Positions 11,661-22,606 of a stretch of DNA of 64,000 nucleotides are shown here, piece by piece. This DNA comes from Aldrovandia affinis. Taxonomy: Eukaryota; Chordata; Actinopteri; Notacanthiformes; Halosauridae. How positions within the stretch are numbered: the stretch's first letter is position 1; every line of letters begins with the position of its first letter. Position numbers and translations under genes: made by a program. Below the pieces are notes generated by a model. The model was not told the DNA's origin. It worked only from the letters and a program-made list of their open reading frames with translations, and searched no databases. Where the stretch lies: assembly GCA_029706075.1 (NCBI GenBank), contig JAINUG010000087.1, positions 2,728,001 to 2,792,000 of the forward strand, written 5' to 3'.

Positions 11661-12178
11661 CAGTGGTGTCCAAAAGTCTGAGTCCACTACCAAGATCTGT
11701 TTGTTTTCATTGTTCATCAAAAACAATTTGACCTCTAACTACTTCACTAAGCTCTGCCGACATAATTACAAACAGCTGCAAAAACCTTTGCAAAGGAAGT
11801 GTCCTTTTTCAAGATTAAAGCACCTGCAGTAGCAACAAGAACACACAGAGGACCATCTTATTTATGTCAATATCTGGTATTAATTGTTACAAGACCAAAA
11901 ACAACTCACACTGTGTATTGGGAGTGCCCACGTATTAGAACTTAAATTAAAAATAAGGCGTCACAACATTTTGAGGAAGTGAAAGGCAATGTTGTGCAAA
12001 CAAAACATTTATAGATATTTCAATTTCATACCATTATTTCTCAAAGAAACATTTTTTTATTTGTAACAGTGTTTTATGACATTCTTGAATAACAAATACC
12101 ACATGAGTAAAAATGTTATGTTAGTTTTCGATGAACGATGAAAACAAATAGATCTTGGCAGTGGACTCCACCCCACTG
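11661..12178. mobile_element. MITE with ~50-bp inverted repeats, TA target duplication, copy 1
   Basis: The left end CAGTGGTGTCCAAAAGTCTG is followed by GATCTG(TTTG)TTTTCATTGTTCATC. The right end is its inverse: GATGAACGATGAAAACAAAT, then AGATCTTGGCAGTGGACTCC and CACTG. TA flanks both ends. 518 bp, no coding capacity. The ends are typical of non-autonomous Tc1/mariner elements. Confidence 0.8.
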
Positions 12179-12336
12179 TATGGCCTGACAAACGTCTTGT
12201 CCCCTCAGGACCGCATCCAGCTTGAGTTAAACTAGACTGCAGTAACACCCACAGAATAGCCACAGCAGTGACAAACGCTCAACAGAGAGAACCTTCATTG
12301 ACAATTCAGACCTTGGATGCAGCTACAGTCTCAAAC

Positions 12337-15300
12337 ATGTCAGAGGGTATATACATTGGGCTTGCATCTCCAGACCAGGTGATGTACAGCACAGTGGATC
12401 AGAACACAGGTAAGGACACCTGTACAGTGTATTGTAGAGCTCCTGTTACTGTTGTTTAAGATTGAGACAGAGTTTGTGTGTTAAAGTGGATTTTCTGGCG
12501 TCTGATATCCAGATGGGAAGTGCGGAGGGGGTCGGTCTCTGCAGGGGAGTTGCGGGGTTGGCTCTCTTTTGCCTCGGTGTTGCTGTGGAGGACCTTTGGA
12601 ACAGTTGTACTTTCCGGGGGCAGGTTTGGCAATCTCGCAGTTGGTGAGATTGCTGGCAGAATTCTAGTTCCAAAGGTCCCAATTATTTAATCATTATTTA
12701 ATTTGTGTTGATTGGTGTGGAGAGTAAGTGATTATTCACTTACCTGGTTGTGTGTGAGAATGTGAGTGGATGTGGTGTTTGTGAATTGTTTTGTGTTGAG
12801 TAATTGTGATTGGGTGTGTGACGGGTGATTGCCTCACGAGTCACACCTGAGCCAGGCAGAAAGTAAAACTATTTAAGAGCAGGTGGGGCGAGTGGAGGGT
12901 CAGTTAGTCTTCGGCTTGTCATTCATGTATTGTATTTGTATTTTATTTGTATTTTGCAGGGACAATGCATATTAATTAACATTACTGTAAATATGCCGGA
13001 GTTAGCCAAAAGGCTAGTTTCCATCCGTAGTCCCTGGCCAGATGTTACAATAGGCTCCCTAAAAAAAAAAGAATAAAACAACAGCTTGTAAAGCATGCAG
13101 CAGCACATTAAGCAGCATTAAACAGGTATTAGTTAAAACATGCAGGCATTAGCCTAAAATACATATGCACACAACAGGACAACATTTAACAGCATTGCAC
13201 AAATTTTAGCATCAAGCAGGCAGTACATAAGCGTATCAGTCATAAAACAAGCAATACATACAATACATGTGAAGCAACACATGAAACACATTGAGAGAGC
13301 TACCCCAGAAGCACACCACAATGGACAACACATGTAAGCACAGTAAGCTGTAGTATACAAGGCAGATTCACAGACAACCTGACACAAGGTGGCAGCAGCA
13401 GGGGGAATCGGTTTTAGTGCTGACAGATTTGGTTACTAATGAGCCACTGTTTCAACTGAAAACTAAATGACCGGTATGTATTAAGCTGTCGGATATGTGT
13501 TGGGATATTGTTCCATTCTCGTGAGGCTCTGACAGAGAAGGCTGACTGACTAAAAGCACTTTTCCTAAAAGGAATAATGCAGTCCCCTCCCGTGACTCCT
13601 CTCGTGATCCGATATAGACTTGTTCTTAAGTTAACAAAATCTCTGAGTGGGGGGGAGGGCATGCCATGTACGATTTTGTAGAGGAGACATGCATTTATAT
13701 GCTGAATCAAGTTTTCCCAGTTTAGGAGGTTGTACTTTCTTAAAATTGCACAATGGTGGAATTGCTTTGGTTTTTTGTCTAAAACTTTAAGTGTCTGTTT
13801 ATACAGGGACTGTATTGGTTTCAATGTAATGTGGTTCGCCTGAGACCAGCTCGTCAAACAGTAGGTCATGTGAGAAAAAATCATTGAATGCATGTACATC
13901 TTGGCTGCTTTGGTGGACATGGAGTTTCTGATAAATCTGAAGTTGGCAAGATTTAGTTTAATCAGTTTACAGACTTTTTTTATATGTGCCCTGAATTTAA
14001 GGTTGGAGTCAAGAAGAATGCCAAGGTATTTAAATTATTTTACAATCTGTAACTTTTCTCCTGACACAAGAATATCTGGGTCTTCAGTAGAGTCATATGT
14101 TTTAGTGAAGAACATACTGGCAGTTTTAGACACGTTAAGTTGGAGACAGCACTGATTAAGCCATGCTGTAATTTTGACCATAGCGTTTGTGAGTTTGGCA
14201 GCAACTTCTGCTTTTGTCAGACCATGTACATACACAACAGTGTCGTCGGCATACATTTGGATGTGAACCTCAGGACACACAGATGGCAAGTCATTAATAT
14301 ACAAACAAAATAAAAGTGGGCCCAGTATAGATCCCTGCGGGACACCAGTGGACAAGCAGAGGGTGTCAGATTGATGGTTATGTATTCGCACAGGTTGAGA
14401 TTGGTTGGAGAGATATGATTCTACCCATTTCAGGGCATCAGCAGACAAATTAAAGGTGGGTAACTTGGAAAGAAGAACCCTGTGATTCACAGTGTCAAAT
14501 GCTTTTCTGAGATCCAGAAAAACAGCACCGACAATGCCACGTTTATCTAGCAGTGATTTTATTTTTTCAATGAAGAAGCAATTAGCTGTCTCGGTTGAGT
14601 GGTTGGATCTGAAGCCAAATTGCATTGGATGCAGGGGAAAAGGACTGTTATTGAGGTGGTGTATGATTTGCTCAGCTACCCATTTCTCTGCAACTTTAGA
14701 CATTATAGGTAGGATGCTAATGGGCCTATAATTACAGGTGGAAAGGGAATCACCAGATTTAAAAATTGGTGTGATAATTGTAGATTTCCACGCACTTGGA
14801 AACTCTCCTCGGGATATCGAGAGATTAATGATTTTGGTGATGGGTTTGGCTAGTGATGAACCAAGATCTTTAAGCATGGTTGTGTCCATCCCAAATATAT
14901 CTTTTGCTTTTGATGGTTTGAGCGATCTAATCATTTCCGTTATCTTTGATTCAGGGACTTTGTTAATACTGAAGGCTGGCTCTGTTGTGTTTGCTGAACA
15001 CACATTAACATGCTCAGCAGAGAAGCTCTGTGCGATAGCCACAACAGAGTCAACAAAATATCGATTAAGAGCCATTGCTACTTCAGCTGGGTCCTTTGTT
15101 AGGTTTCCATCCAGGTTAAGTTCGATTGGATTTCTTGCTTTGTGTTGTTGACCCGTGAGCTTTTTTAGCTGATTTCATATTATTTTTGAATTACCCCTCG
15201 CCTCACTAATTATAGTCATGAAAAAATCTGCCCTAGCTTTCCTCAGCCCCATTATCACCTTGTTTCTTAACATGGCAAAGTGGTATTTGTCATGAGACAG

Positions 15301-18300
15301 TTTTGTCCTAATGGCCATTTTTAATGCAAGATCCCGTTCTTTCATTAGTTTCAAAATGTCTACATTTATCCAGGGAAGACTGTTTTTTTTTATTCCTATA
15401 CTTAAACTTATGAGAAAATTCTGTGATAATACTCTGTACTTTACTTGAGAATGTCTGACTGCCCTCATTCAGGTCTTTTCCTAGTAGCAAATCATCCCAG
15501 TTAAAATTTTGAATAGTGCTTTTAAAACGCTCCTGCTCGTTCTTGGGGATCCTACGGGATTCATGGTCTTTGGCAATATAGGGGATAAATCTCTTCTTTG
15601 TTAATTTTCTAGCCACCAAAATTAGATTGTGGTCAGATAGCCCAGTAATCATATTGAAAGATTTTGAAATTCTCTCAGGTCTGTTACTGAACACTAAGTC
15701 AATCTGAGTTCTGGTGGATTGGGTTATCCTTGTTGGACCTTTAATCAGCTGTGAGAGATCTAAACCATCAGTTATTTGTTTGAGGTTCAACAAGGTGTGC
15801 GTCTTGAGAAGTGTTTGTCTTGTCATTTATGTGTGCGTATTGTAGACTTGTTGGTTGTCGTTCACATGGGCGTGTCATTTGTGAGTGTTGGTGTTTGATG
15901 TGACTGTCGGGCATGGTGGTGCGCGTCTAATCCAAGCTTCTGGGAAGCGGAGTCTGTGTTGAGTTTGTTGAAAGTGACTGAGTAGAGTGCTTCCTGTGTG
16001 TGTGTGAGAGAGGGCGCACTGGAAGAGTTTCCACCTCTCTCCCTCGGTGTGATTGGAAGAGAACTCGCACTCAGGCAGTGGAGAGTGTTTCTGGACAACG
16101 GCCACTAGAACTCTCACTGAAAGAGTGGAGAGTGTCTCGGGGCTGGCTGCCAGGGAACTGTGATGAGTGGCAAGGGTCTCTGTGTGTTTGTGGCAAACGA
16201 GAACTAAGACTGAAAATTGAGTGACTGAAAATTGAGTGTCTCTGTGTGCATGGGTTTGGGAAGCACTTGAAAAGTCACTGAATATGTATGTGCCTGGGGA
16301 GGTTCTAGTGGAACTCCGGAGTGAAGAGGCGCGGTGTCCTGTTGAGATGTGTGTACAGTGTGCGTAGGGACAGTGCGTAGATTTCTACCTTGTCCCGTTA
16401 AGTGTCGATGCATGTTAAATGTGAATGTATGGAAGTGGTGTGGAAAGCCACTGATTGTCTGTATGTGTTGTGTGTTTCCCCGAAAGGGGGTTTCCCCCTC
16501 GAAGAAGGCGGGCTTTAATTTAGTTTTGTTTATTTGAGTTTGTTATTTCAATTGTTTTTGTGTTTTGTGTTTGTCTTTATTTTGCTCTCCCGCTGTTTCT
16601 CTCTCCCGCTGTTTCTCTCTCCCTGGGGGAGAGGCAGAAAAATAAAGATCCACAGAAAAATAAAGATCCGGTCCGGAGACTGGCAAACTCCACTCCTCTG
16701 CCAGTTCTTACCATTGGCTGCTCTGCTCACATCCGGGGATTTGTCATGTGGCGTGTGGCAGAAACCCTCTCTGCAGTGTATATAAACAGTGTAATGTTGA
16801 CAGGGGTGTCACTCATGTAAGTTCAGGCTCTAATAATGACAGTCTAACTGTTTTATCCCTGCTAATGTTTGTGACCACAGAGAGAAGTGGACAAAGCTCA
16901 TTTCTCAAAAGACTGGCTGCAGTGTGTCCATGGCTCCTGTGTGCTCTCTTATTGGCTCCCGCTGTAGTCCTGGGTGTCCTCTGTGAGTATGATACACTGT
17001 CAGTTATTATGTGTTTAATGCATGATATGGTATCAGTATCAATGCGTGCAAAGTTATTGTGATGCACGGTCATTTTAAATTAAAAGCAAAAGTCTATTTA
17101 TGGTGATTTTTAAAGGAATGCAAGCCGTTAAGCAAGACTAACTGGAATCTACTCTCCACTTACTCTCCAACATCGTCTCTGTTCAAGTTTATAATTTTCG
17201 TGCTTAAATATGACTTCAGTGTGTGCACATCTAACCTGCAGCAAGCTCTGTGAAAAGGGCCGTGTCCTGGGGATGAAATGTGTAAAGAGTAGTGCAGGAG
17301 GATTCTATTTCCACACCCCTTGCACTATTGTTACACCAGGGTCAGGGATGATCTGCCACAGATGGGGTTTCGAACCGTGTCATGATAGGCAGCTCACACA
17401 AAATTCTATGCCTTATGATATGGTTTTAAGATTGTTTTCATAGATTACCTCATTGTATTTGCCTTTTCCCCTTGTGTATTAGATATGAGAACATCTCTAA
17501 ACTGTTCAATGAGTTGTGTGGAGGAACTCAGAGCCAATAACAGCATCCTGAATAAAGAAAAAGACCAGCTACAGAGAGACTACAACAGCCTGATTATACA
17601 GAACAACCAGCTACAGAGTGAGTGATGCTACTGTCTGTCTGTCAAACAATTTTAGTTATTTTCCTTAACTCTTAGTTCAAAGTATATTGTTTGGTGTTTA
17701 TAACTAATTGATATAAAACTGTTGCCTGTTTCTGTACAGAGAGAGAGTGTAGACACTGTCCAGAGGGCTGGCAGCTGAGAAACTCCAAGTGTTACTACAT
17801 CTCTACTGAGAATAAGAGCTGGAAAGACAGTCGCAGTGAGTGCCTTAAACAGGGAGCTGACCTGGTGATCATAGAGAGTAAAGAGGAACAGGTAAGACAC
17901 TGAATGAATGGATGAGAAAGTGAGTCGGTGGTGGATAGAAAATAAAAAATATAGATTGATAAGTAGGCTTTGTAAGCTACTTATGTTTCCGATAACTTGT
18001 TGGCTCTTAAAATGTGATGTGTGTTTGATCTTGTCTCTGTCAGCAGAGTGAGAAGTGAATCAGTCTGTGTCTTTGTTCAGGAGTTCATCTTCAAATACAC
18101 AATAGATGGTAATAGTTACTGGATTGGACTGAGTGACTCAGCAACAGAGGGGAACTGGCTCTGGGTGGATGGAACCCCTCTGCAGGACGATAAAGAGTAA
18201 GAAATCTTAGACGCATTACAGGGGATCAATATACAGGCATTAGAAACTGTATGAAACATGGTTAAAGTAATATTTATGGTCATTTTTTTTTAATGCAATT

Positions 18301-18706
18301 TATACCAATGCATTATAGTTTAACATATTTATTTTCAACATTGTGTGTGTACACGGTGGGAGTGATTTTAATGCTGGAATGTCCAGTATTATCTCCCATA
18401 GAAAGGAGTCTCCACAGACTAAACCCTGTGCATCCTTATTCACAGTCTGCAGAGTCATACAGTGCAGTCACAGAGACAGCAATAGACAGAGAGTGTGAGA
18501 GAGTAGTCACTTTATCCCTGTAGGCAACAATAGAGAAGTATCACATCTGTCTCATTCAGTCTCACTGCTTCTCTTACAGATTCTGGATGACCGGACAGCC
18601 AAATGATTATAACAGGTCTGAAGACTGTGCAGGTACTTGGCCTGGTGAGAATAAATGGTTTGATGCACCCTGCAAGTGTCTGGAGACTTATGCCCTTCTT
18701 CTCTGA
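12337..18706 (+). CDS. Type II transmembrane C-type lectin receptor (CD209/CLEC4-like), six coding exons, 234 aa
   Basis: Exons: 12337-12409, 16881-16982, 17483-17617, 17740-17891, 18081-18196, 18580-18706. All introns are GT-AG with compatible phases, and the CDS is exactly 705 bp. Residues 1-36 are cytoplasmic and contain Y6-x-x-L9 and V15-M-Y17-S-T-V20. A membrane helix spans about 37-60. A helical neck (about 70-103) is rich in N, Q, L and K. The C-type lectin domain starts at about 107 (CRHCPEGWQL) and includes WIGL (168-171). The sugar-site motif is QPN (199-201) where EPN or QPD is usual, and WND is replaced by WFD (219-221). C138 lacks its usual partner: the C-terminal Cys position is L232, and an extra Cys sits at 226. 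N-glycosylation sequons occur at 65, 128 and 204. By family it is a cell-surface immune or adhesion receptor; ligand unknown. ATG 12337 is the first ATG of exon 1. Confidence 0.85.
12590..12679 (+). other. Nested inverted repeats able to form a long hairpin
   Basis: GGACCTTTGGAAC (12590-12602) is perfectly complementary to GTTCCAAAGGTCC (12667-12679). Inside, GCAATCTC (12629-12636) pairs with GAGATTGC (12646-12653) around a 9-nt loop. It lies in lectin intron 1, within a segment that looks like part of an LTR or other repeat. Confidence 0.7.
12929..15818 (-). mobile_element. 5'-truncated L2/CR1/Rex-type LINE in lectin intron 1
   Basis: A ~2.9 kb non-LTR retrotransposon flanked by a target duplication, CTTGTCATTCATGT (12915-12928) and CTTGTCATTTATGT (15819-15832), with one mismatch. 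The minus-strand 3' UTR carries CTAACTCCGGCATATTTACA and GCATTGTCCCTG, familiar from fish L2-like 3' ends. It is antisense to the lectin. Coding part listed separately. Confidence 0.85.
13414..15818 (-). pseudogene. LINE ORF2: endonuclease C-terminus, reverse transcriptase and C-terminal domain
   Basis: The minus-strand translation begins inside an endonuclease domain (TQIDLVFSNRPE, GLSDHNLI at about 15750-15640). It passes through a linker and then a reverse transcriptase with FKSGDSLSTCNYRPISILP, FGFRSNHSTE, VFLDLRKAFDTVNH, STGVPQGSILGPLLF and the catalytic MYADDTVVY (about 14260-14235). The tail FKYLGILLDSNLKF to ASREWNNIP follows. The frame is broken by a frameshift between about 15310 and 15470, a stop at 15175 and a TAA at 14035. 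The rest is well preserved. Methionine at 15826 comes from the target duplication and is not native. Confidence 0.85.
16477..16498 (+). other. Overlapping G/C hairpins
   Basis: CCCC-GAAA-GGGG(G) is immediately followed by TTT-CCCCC. The central G run can pair with the left C run (GAAA tetraloop) or with the right one (TTT loop), but not both. Confidence 0.5.
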
Positions 18707-19294
18707 AAATCTTTTAATGATGAATGTCTATATTAATGTAAGACATTTGATGTTCTTATTCTCTGAAATCATCTTTTAATGATGAATGATTTCTATTTTA
18801 TAATCTATATGAATGTAGCTGTAATCATTTGAATATGAATGTTCTTATTCTCTGCATAAATGGTAGGTTAATTCAGTGTCATAACTTCATGTTGTAAACC
18901 ATGTATCTATCCGCTTGCTGAAAGCATTTAAACAATATAAACTGTAATATATTTTTTTATTCACAGCAAATCCACAAAATCATCAAATAATCAATGAGCA
19001 AATATAAATTACAGCAATAATCTGGGGTTTATAGATGCCTTTATTTCCTTCAGCAGGGTACTGTAAATGGTTCACTACAGTAATGACACAACTGCTATGT
19101 TTTAGAGTGTATTGTATGAAGGTGCCTGCTAAAAAAATAATAATCTCAAGAAATACATTTGGAAAATAATGTGACAAAAAGCTATTTTGCCGCCCCCAGA
19201 GACTGTAAACTAAAGCCTCAAACCACTTGTATCACATTACTTGTGTCTTTGTGTGGCTCAGTTTCCTGTGTTAAATCTCCCTCCATCTTTCTCT

Positions 19295-19363
19295 GTCAGA
19301 GAAGACATGAGACCATGGGTGGCTGTTTAGTGAAGGGAGTGTGGAAATGCTCAAATAATTTCT
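19295..19363 (+). repeat. 69-bp segment shared with 6576-6644, in the probable lectin 3' UTR
   Basis: Preceded by CTCCCTCCATCTTTCTCTGTCAG, a good splice-acceptor-like run, and followed 16 bases later by AATAAA. It may be a terminal exon or 3' UTR block of the lectin gene. Only one base differs from the copy at 6.58 kb. Confidence 0.55.
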
Positions 19364-19378
19364 ATAAATATTAAGCTG

Positions 19379-19384
19379 AATAAA
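19379..19384 (+). terminator. Candidate polyadenylation signal of the lectin gene
   Basis: AATAAA in GCTGAATAAATAG, about 670 bp after the stop codon. Another AATAAA lies near 19550. Which is used cannot be told from sequence. Confidence 0.4.
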
Positions 19385-20146
19385 TAGTCAAAATGACATT
19401 CAAGGCTTTTGTTTGAACAAATTTCTAAATACATTGATTATTGTGTTAAGCTGTATTGAGCAGCTGTAACTGGCTGTACTGTAGGTGTGTCTGCATTAAG
19501 CATTTGTATTTCCTGGCCCTTGTTAATCTGTATGTTCATTTGAAGCTGAAATAAATGTTTATATTTCTTGGTTACCACTTTCTCATCATTCTTTCCTCTC
19601 TGCACATCAACATGACCACGTTTCCTCACAGAGAGCTTGTTAGTAGAGAGGTATAGTTCAGCTAAACTTCTCCCATTTAAATGGCAACTTCTAAATCTAA
19701 CATCTAGGAGTTAGTGTGTGTTTCATATAAAACAAATTATCTCTCTCACACACACACCCATACATACATAAGCACACACACTCACACAAACAAATGCCAA
19801 TGCACAAAAGAGAAACAAACAGTGTATTCTCTCCTGGTATATTGAATATTGTACTGAAAGGTCTGCAAAATGCTACTCCATTGTCATTTCCTAAGTGAAA
19901 ATGTTTTACTGTGGTTCGATGTAGGAGTGAAACAGCATTGGTGTGTACAGGTGTTTATAAAATGAAGCCAGATGAATTGGTTGGAAGAGAAACCAGCATA
20001 CACTCTCCATAAGAGAGTTGTGCACCCCTGAGATAGACATAGTAAGCAGCTAAGAACTGAAGAATAACATGTAAGGCTAACTAATAATGTTCTTGTCCTT
20101 TTTTTAACTTTGACATTTACATTTACATTACATCTTTTTACTTTAC

Positions 20147-21455
20147 AAAAATCACATAAGAGCTCAGAGCCCTTGAATCCTATGGCAGGCCCCTCTCTGT
20201 ACTCTTCAGTGCTGGTGTATCACACTTTCACTTCAGTTTGAACTTCTTCTTTTCAAAAAAACGATACCTTCTATTTATCTCAATTCACCCTCCCCCACGA
20301 GTCCGCCACCTGTCCTCCGGGTAACGAGACAATTTTTGAGCGTCAAACGTTGTAACCGCTAGACCACCCAGGAGGCAACACGCCAGCTTTTTAAAAATGT
20401 TATTTATTTAGTTTCAGATTTTTTCACATTTTCTCCTAATTTAGTAGCCAATTACACCCTCTATTTATTTAGATTTACCCTCCACACACGAGTCCGCTGC
20501 TCGTCTCTATGAGGCAAGCCAATTCTCCAAGGGCAGCGAACTCCGCTTCCTTCGAGATGAAATTCAGCTCCACCCACGTTCTGGAGACTCCCTTACGTGC
20601 TTCATGGCGGACCCGAGCCGGCTCACCCTCCCCCTGGGATGGACAGCCAAACCCCCGATCGGGGCTGACGACCAGGGCCAGTCTGGTAGAGATGAGTTTC
20701 AAACTGCGTCCCTGACAGGCAGCACACACTAAGATACGGTGCGTTAAACCGCTATGTTATCTGCCGCCCCTTGCAGTGACTTCTGAGTGCATCGAAAAGA
20801 CATCTGCTGAAAAAGTAAACGGGTCAAGTATACAGTGGTGTCCAAAAGTCTGAGTCCACTACCAAGATCTGTGTTTTCATCGTTCATCAAAAACAATTTG
20901 ACCTCTAACTACTTCACTAATCTCTGCCGACATAATTACAATCAGTTGCAAAAACCTTTGCAAAGGAACTGTCCTTTTTCTAGATTAAAGCATCTGCAGT
21001 AGCAACAAGAACACACAGAGGACCATATTAATTAGGTCAATATCCGGCATTAATTGTTACAAGACCAAAAACAACTCACACTGTGTATTGGGAGTGCCCA
21101 CGTATTAGAACTTAAATAAAAAATAAGGCGTCACAACATTTTGAGGAAGTGAAAGGCAATGTTGTGCAAACAAAACATTTATAGATATTTCAATTTCATA
21201 CCATTATTTCTCAAAGAAATTTTTATTTTATTTGCAACAGTGTTTTATGACATTCTTGAATAACTAATACCACATGAGTAAAACTTTTGTGTTAGTTTTC
21301 GATGAACGATGAAAACAAATAGATCTTGGCAGTGGACTCCACCCCACTGTATGGCCTGACAATCATCAGGACCGCATCCTGCTTGAGTTAAACTAGACTG
21401 CAGTAACACCAACAGAATAGCCACAGCAGTGACAAACGCTCAACAGAGAGAACCT
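20147..21455 (+). repeat. Duplicated 5' flank of the lectin gene, copy 2 (downstream of the gene)
   Basis: Same order of SINE, SINE and MITE as 10904-12294, at high identity. The homology ends at GAGAGAACCT. In copy 1 that point leads into lectin exon 1; here it leads into a SINE (21474) and no lectin exon follows. The frames at 20475-20729 across it are SINE shadows. Confidence 0.9.
20833..21349. mobile_element. MITE copy 2
   Basis: Same element and same TA flanks as 11661-12178, inside the duplicated flank. 517 bp. Confidence 0.8.
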
Positions 21456-21473
21456 GGAACCTGGTATTGACTT

Positions 21474-21793
21474 GCAACTGGAATTTTTTCCAGTTTTTCT
21501 CGCAATTGTTTTTGCCAATTATACTCTCTATTTCTTTTGATTCACCCTCCCCCACAAACTGGCCGCCTGCCTCCATGGGACAAGCTAGTACCTCGAGGCA
21601 ATTTTCCCCCTCCTATTGCTCCCCGGCGAGCTCGTGCTGGCTTTCCCTCCCCCTGGGGCAGACAGCCAAGCGCCGCCCCCAATCGAGGCTCACGGCCAGA
21701 GCCGGATTGGCGCAGCCAGGTTTTGAACCACGGCTGCAGTGGGCAACTTGCATTCCGGGCGAATGCTTTGACCGCTATGCCACCCGAGGCCCC
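21474..21793 (-). mobile_element. tRNA-derived SINE with target duplication
   Basis: The minus-strand head GGGGCCTCGGGTGGCATAGC has a B-box-like GTGGTTCAAAACC. The body shares CCCTCCCCCTGGGGCAGACA with other copies. Flanked by GGTATTGACTT (21463) and GGTATCGACTT (21794), one mismatch. The long frames on both strands here are shadows. Confidence 0.75.
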
Positions 21794-22350
21794 GGTATCG
21801 ACTTCTATATAGCTCAAACAGCATGTGTGTTCATTCATCAACGTGATTGAATTCACCCAGTGAAAAATGCTTTCAGAATCAACTAATGATACCCACTTGT
21901 TGAATACGCATTGAATAGGTTTTCAGACGCAGAGGTATTTTCTTCCCAAATAAGTGCTTTAATGCTTTGTTGTCAATATTTGCTTCTGACGGAAAAGTGT
22001 CAGATTTGCGGTAATGGTTATCAGCACGATGATGATGGTTCTATTATAATTATGCCATTGAAATGCAAAAAACTGATTTTAATATAATATGCAAAAGATA
22101 ACACTTGACAAGACAACCGTGTAATCTTCAATCTCTTTCTTATAATCAAAATGCTGACGTGATGTGCACAAAGCTGCGATCGTGTCAAACGGAAATCAAC
22201 TGCTGAAAGGTAACCCGTACTTAAATCATGCAAAACGGTCAAAACCTGGTTCTAGACTAGACTAAAGGTTAAATGTTTTGCCTCTATAGACTTGCATATA
22301 AACATTTTGGACCCTGATGGAAAGTTTCCCCTATGGATAGGAATATAGGT

Positions 22351-22557
22351 GGCAGTGTGGTATAATGGTTAGGGAACTGGGCTTGTAACGTTAAGGTTAC
22401 AGGTTCAATCCCCAGGTGGGACACTGCCGTTGTACCCTTGACAAGGTACTTAACCTGAATTACTTCAGTTAATATCCAGCTGTATAAATGGATTATAAAG
22501 AAATGTAAACTGTAAGTCGCTCTGGATAAGAGCGTCTGCTAAATGCCTGTAATGTAA
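22351..22557 (+). mobile_element. tRNA-derived SINE with L2-type 3' tail
   Basis: The tRNA-like head (22351-22428) has a perfect 7-bp acceptor-like pair GGCAGTG/CACTGCC, an A box in TGGTATAATGGTTAGG and a B box GGTTCAATCCC. The tail GTAAGTCGCTCTGGATAAGA plus GCGTCTGCTAAATG is the conserved 3' end shared by many fish SINEs and L2-clade LINEs. Confidence 0.85.
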
Positions 22558-22606
22558 TGGATGGCACCATATTTTAATTATGTGTATGATTATTTATTGA
22601 TTATAT

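Larger units (their letters stand above)
10904..12294 (+). repeat. Duplicated 5' flank of the lectin gene, copy 1
   Basis: Near-identical to 20147-21455, apart from a ~71-bp stretch (about 10985-11060) absent in copy 2 and scattered substitutions. It includes two SINEs and a MITE present in both copies, so those insertions predate the duplication. The homology stops about 42 bp before the lectin ATG. Confidence 0.9.
12480..16745 (+). mobile_element. Possible solo LTR-like repeat split by a LINE (weak)
   Basis: The DNA on both sides of the LINE is G/T-rich and unlike the surrounding intron. It has a TATA-like ACTATTTAAGAGCAGG (about 12867), and after the LINE a tandem duplication of CAGAAAAATAAAGATCC with poly(A) signals (16636-16669). 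That arrangement resembles promoter and polyadenylation parts of one LTR. I could not fix its ends or a target duplication. Confidence 0.25.

Noticed and set aside
22351..22428. Functional tRNA gene
   Set aside because: A and B boxes are present but the cloverleaf has extra bases between the T arm and acceptor, and it continues into a SINE body with an L2-type tail. The heads at 55761, 36604 and 57568 are SINEs for the same reason.
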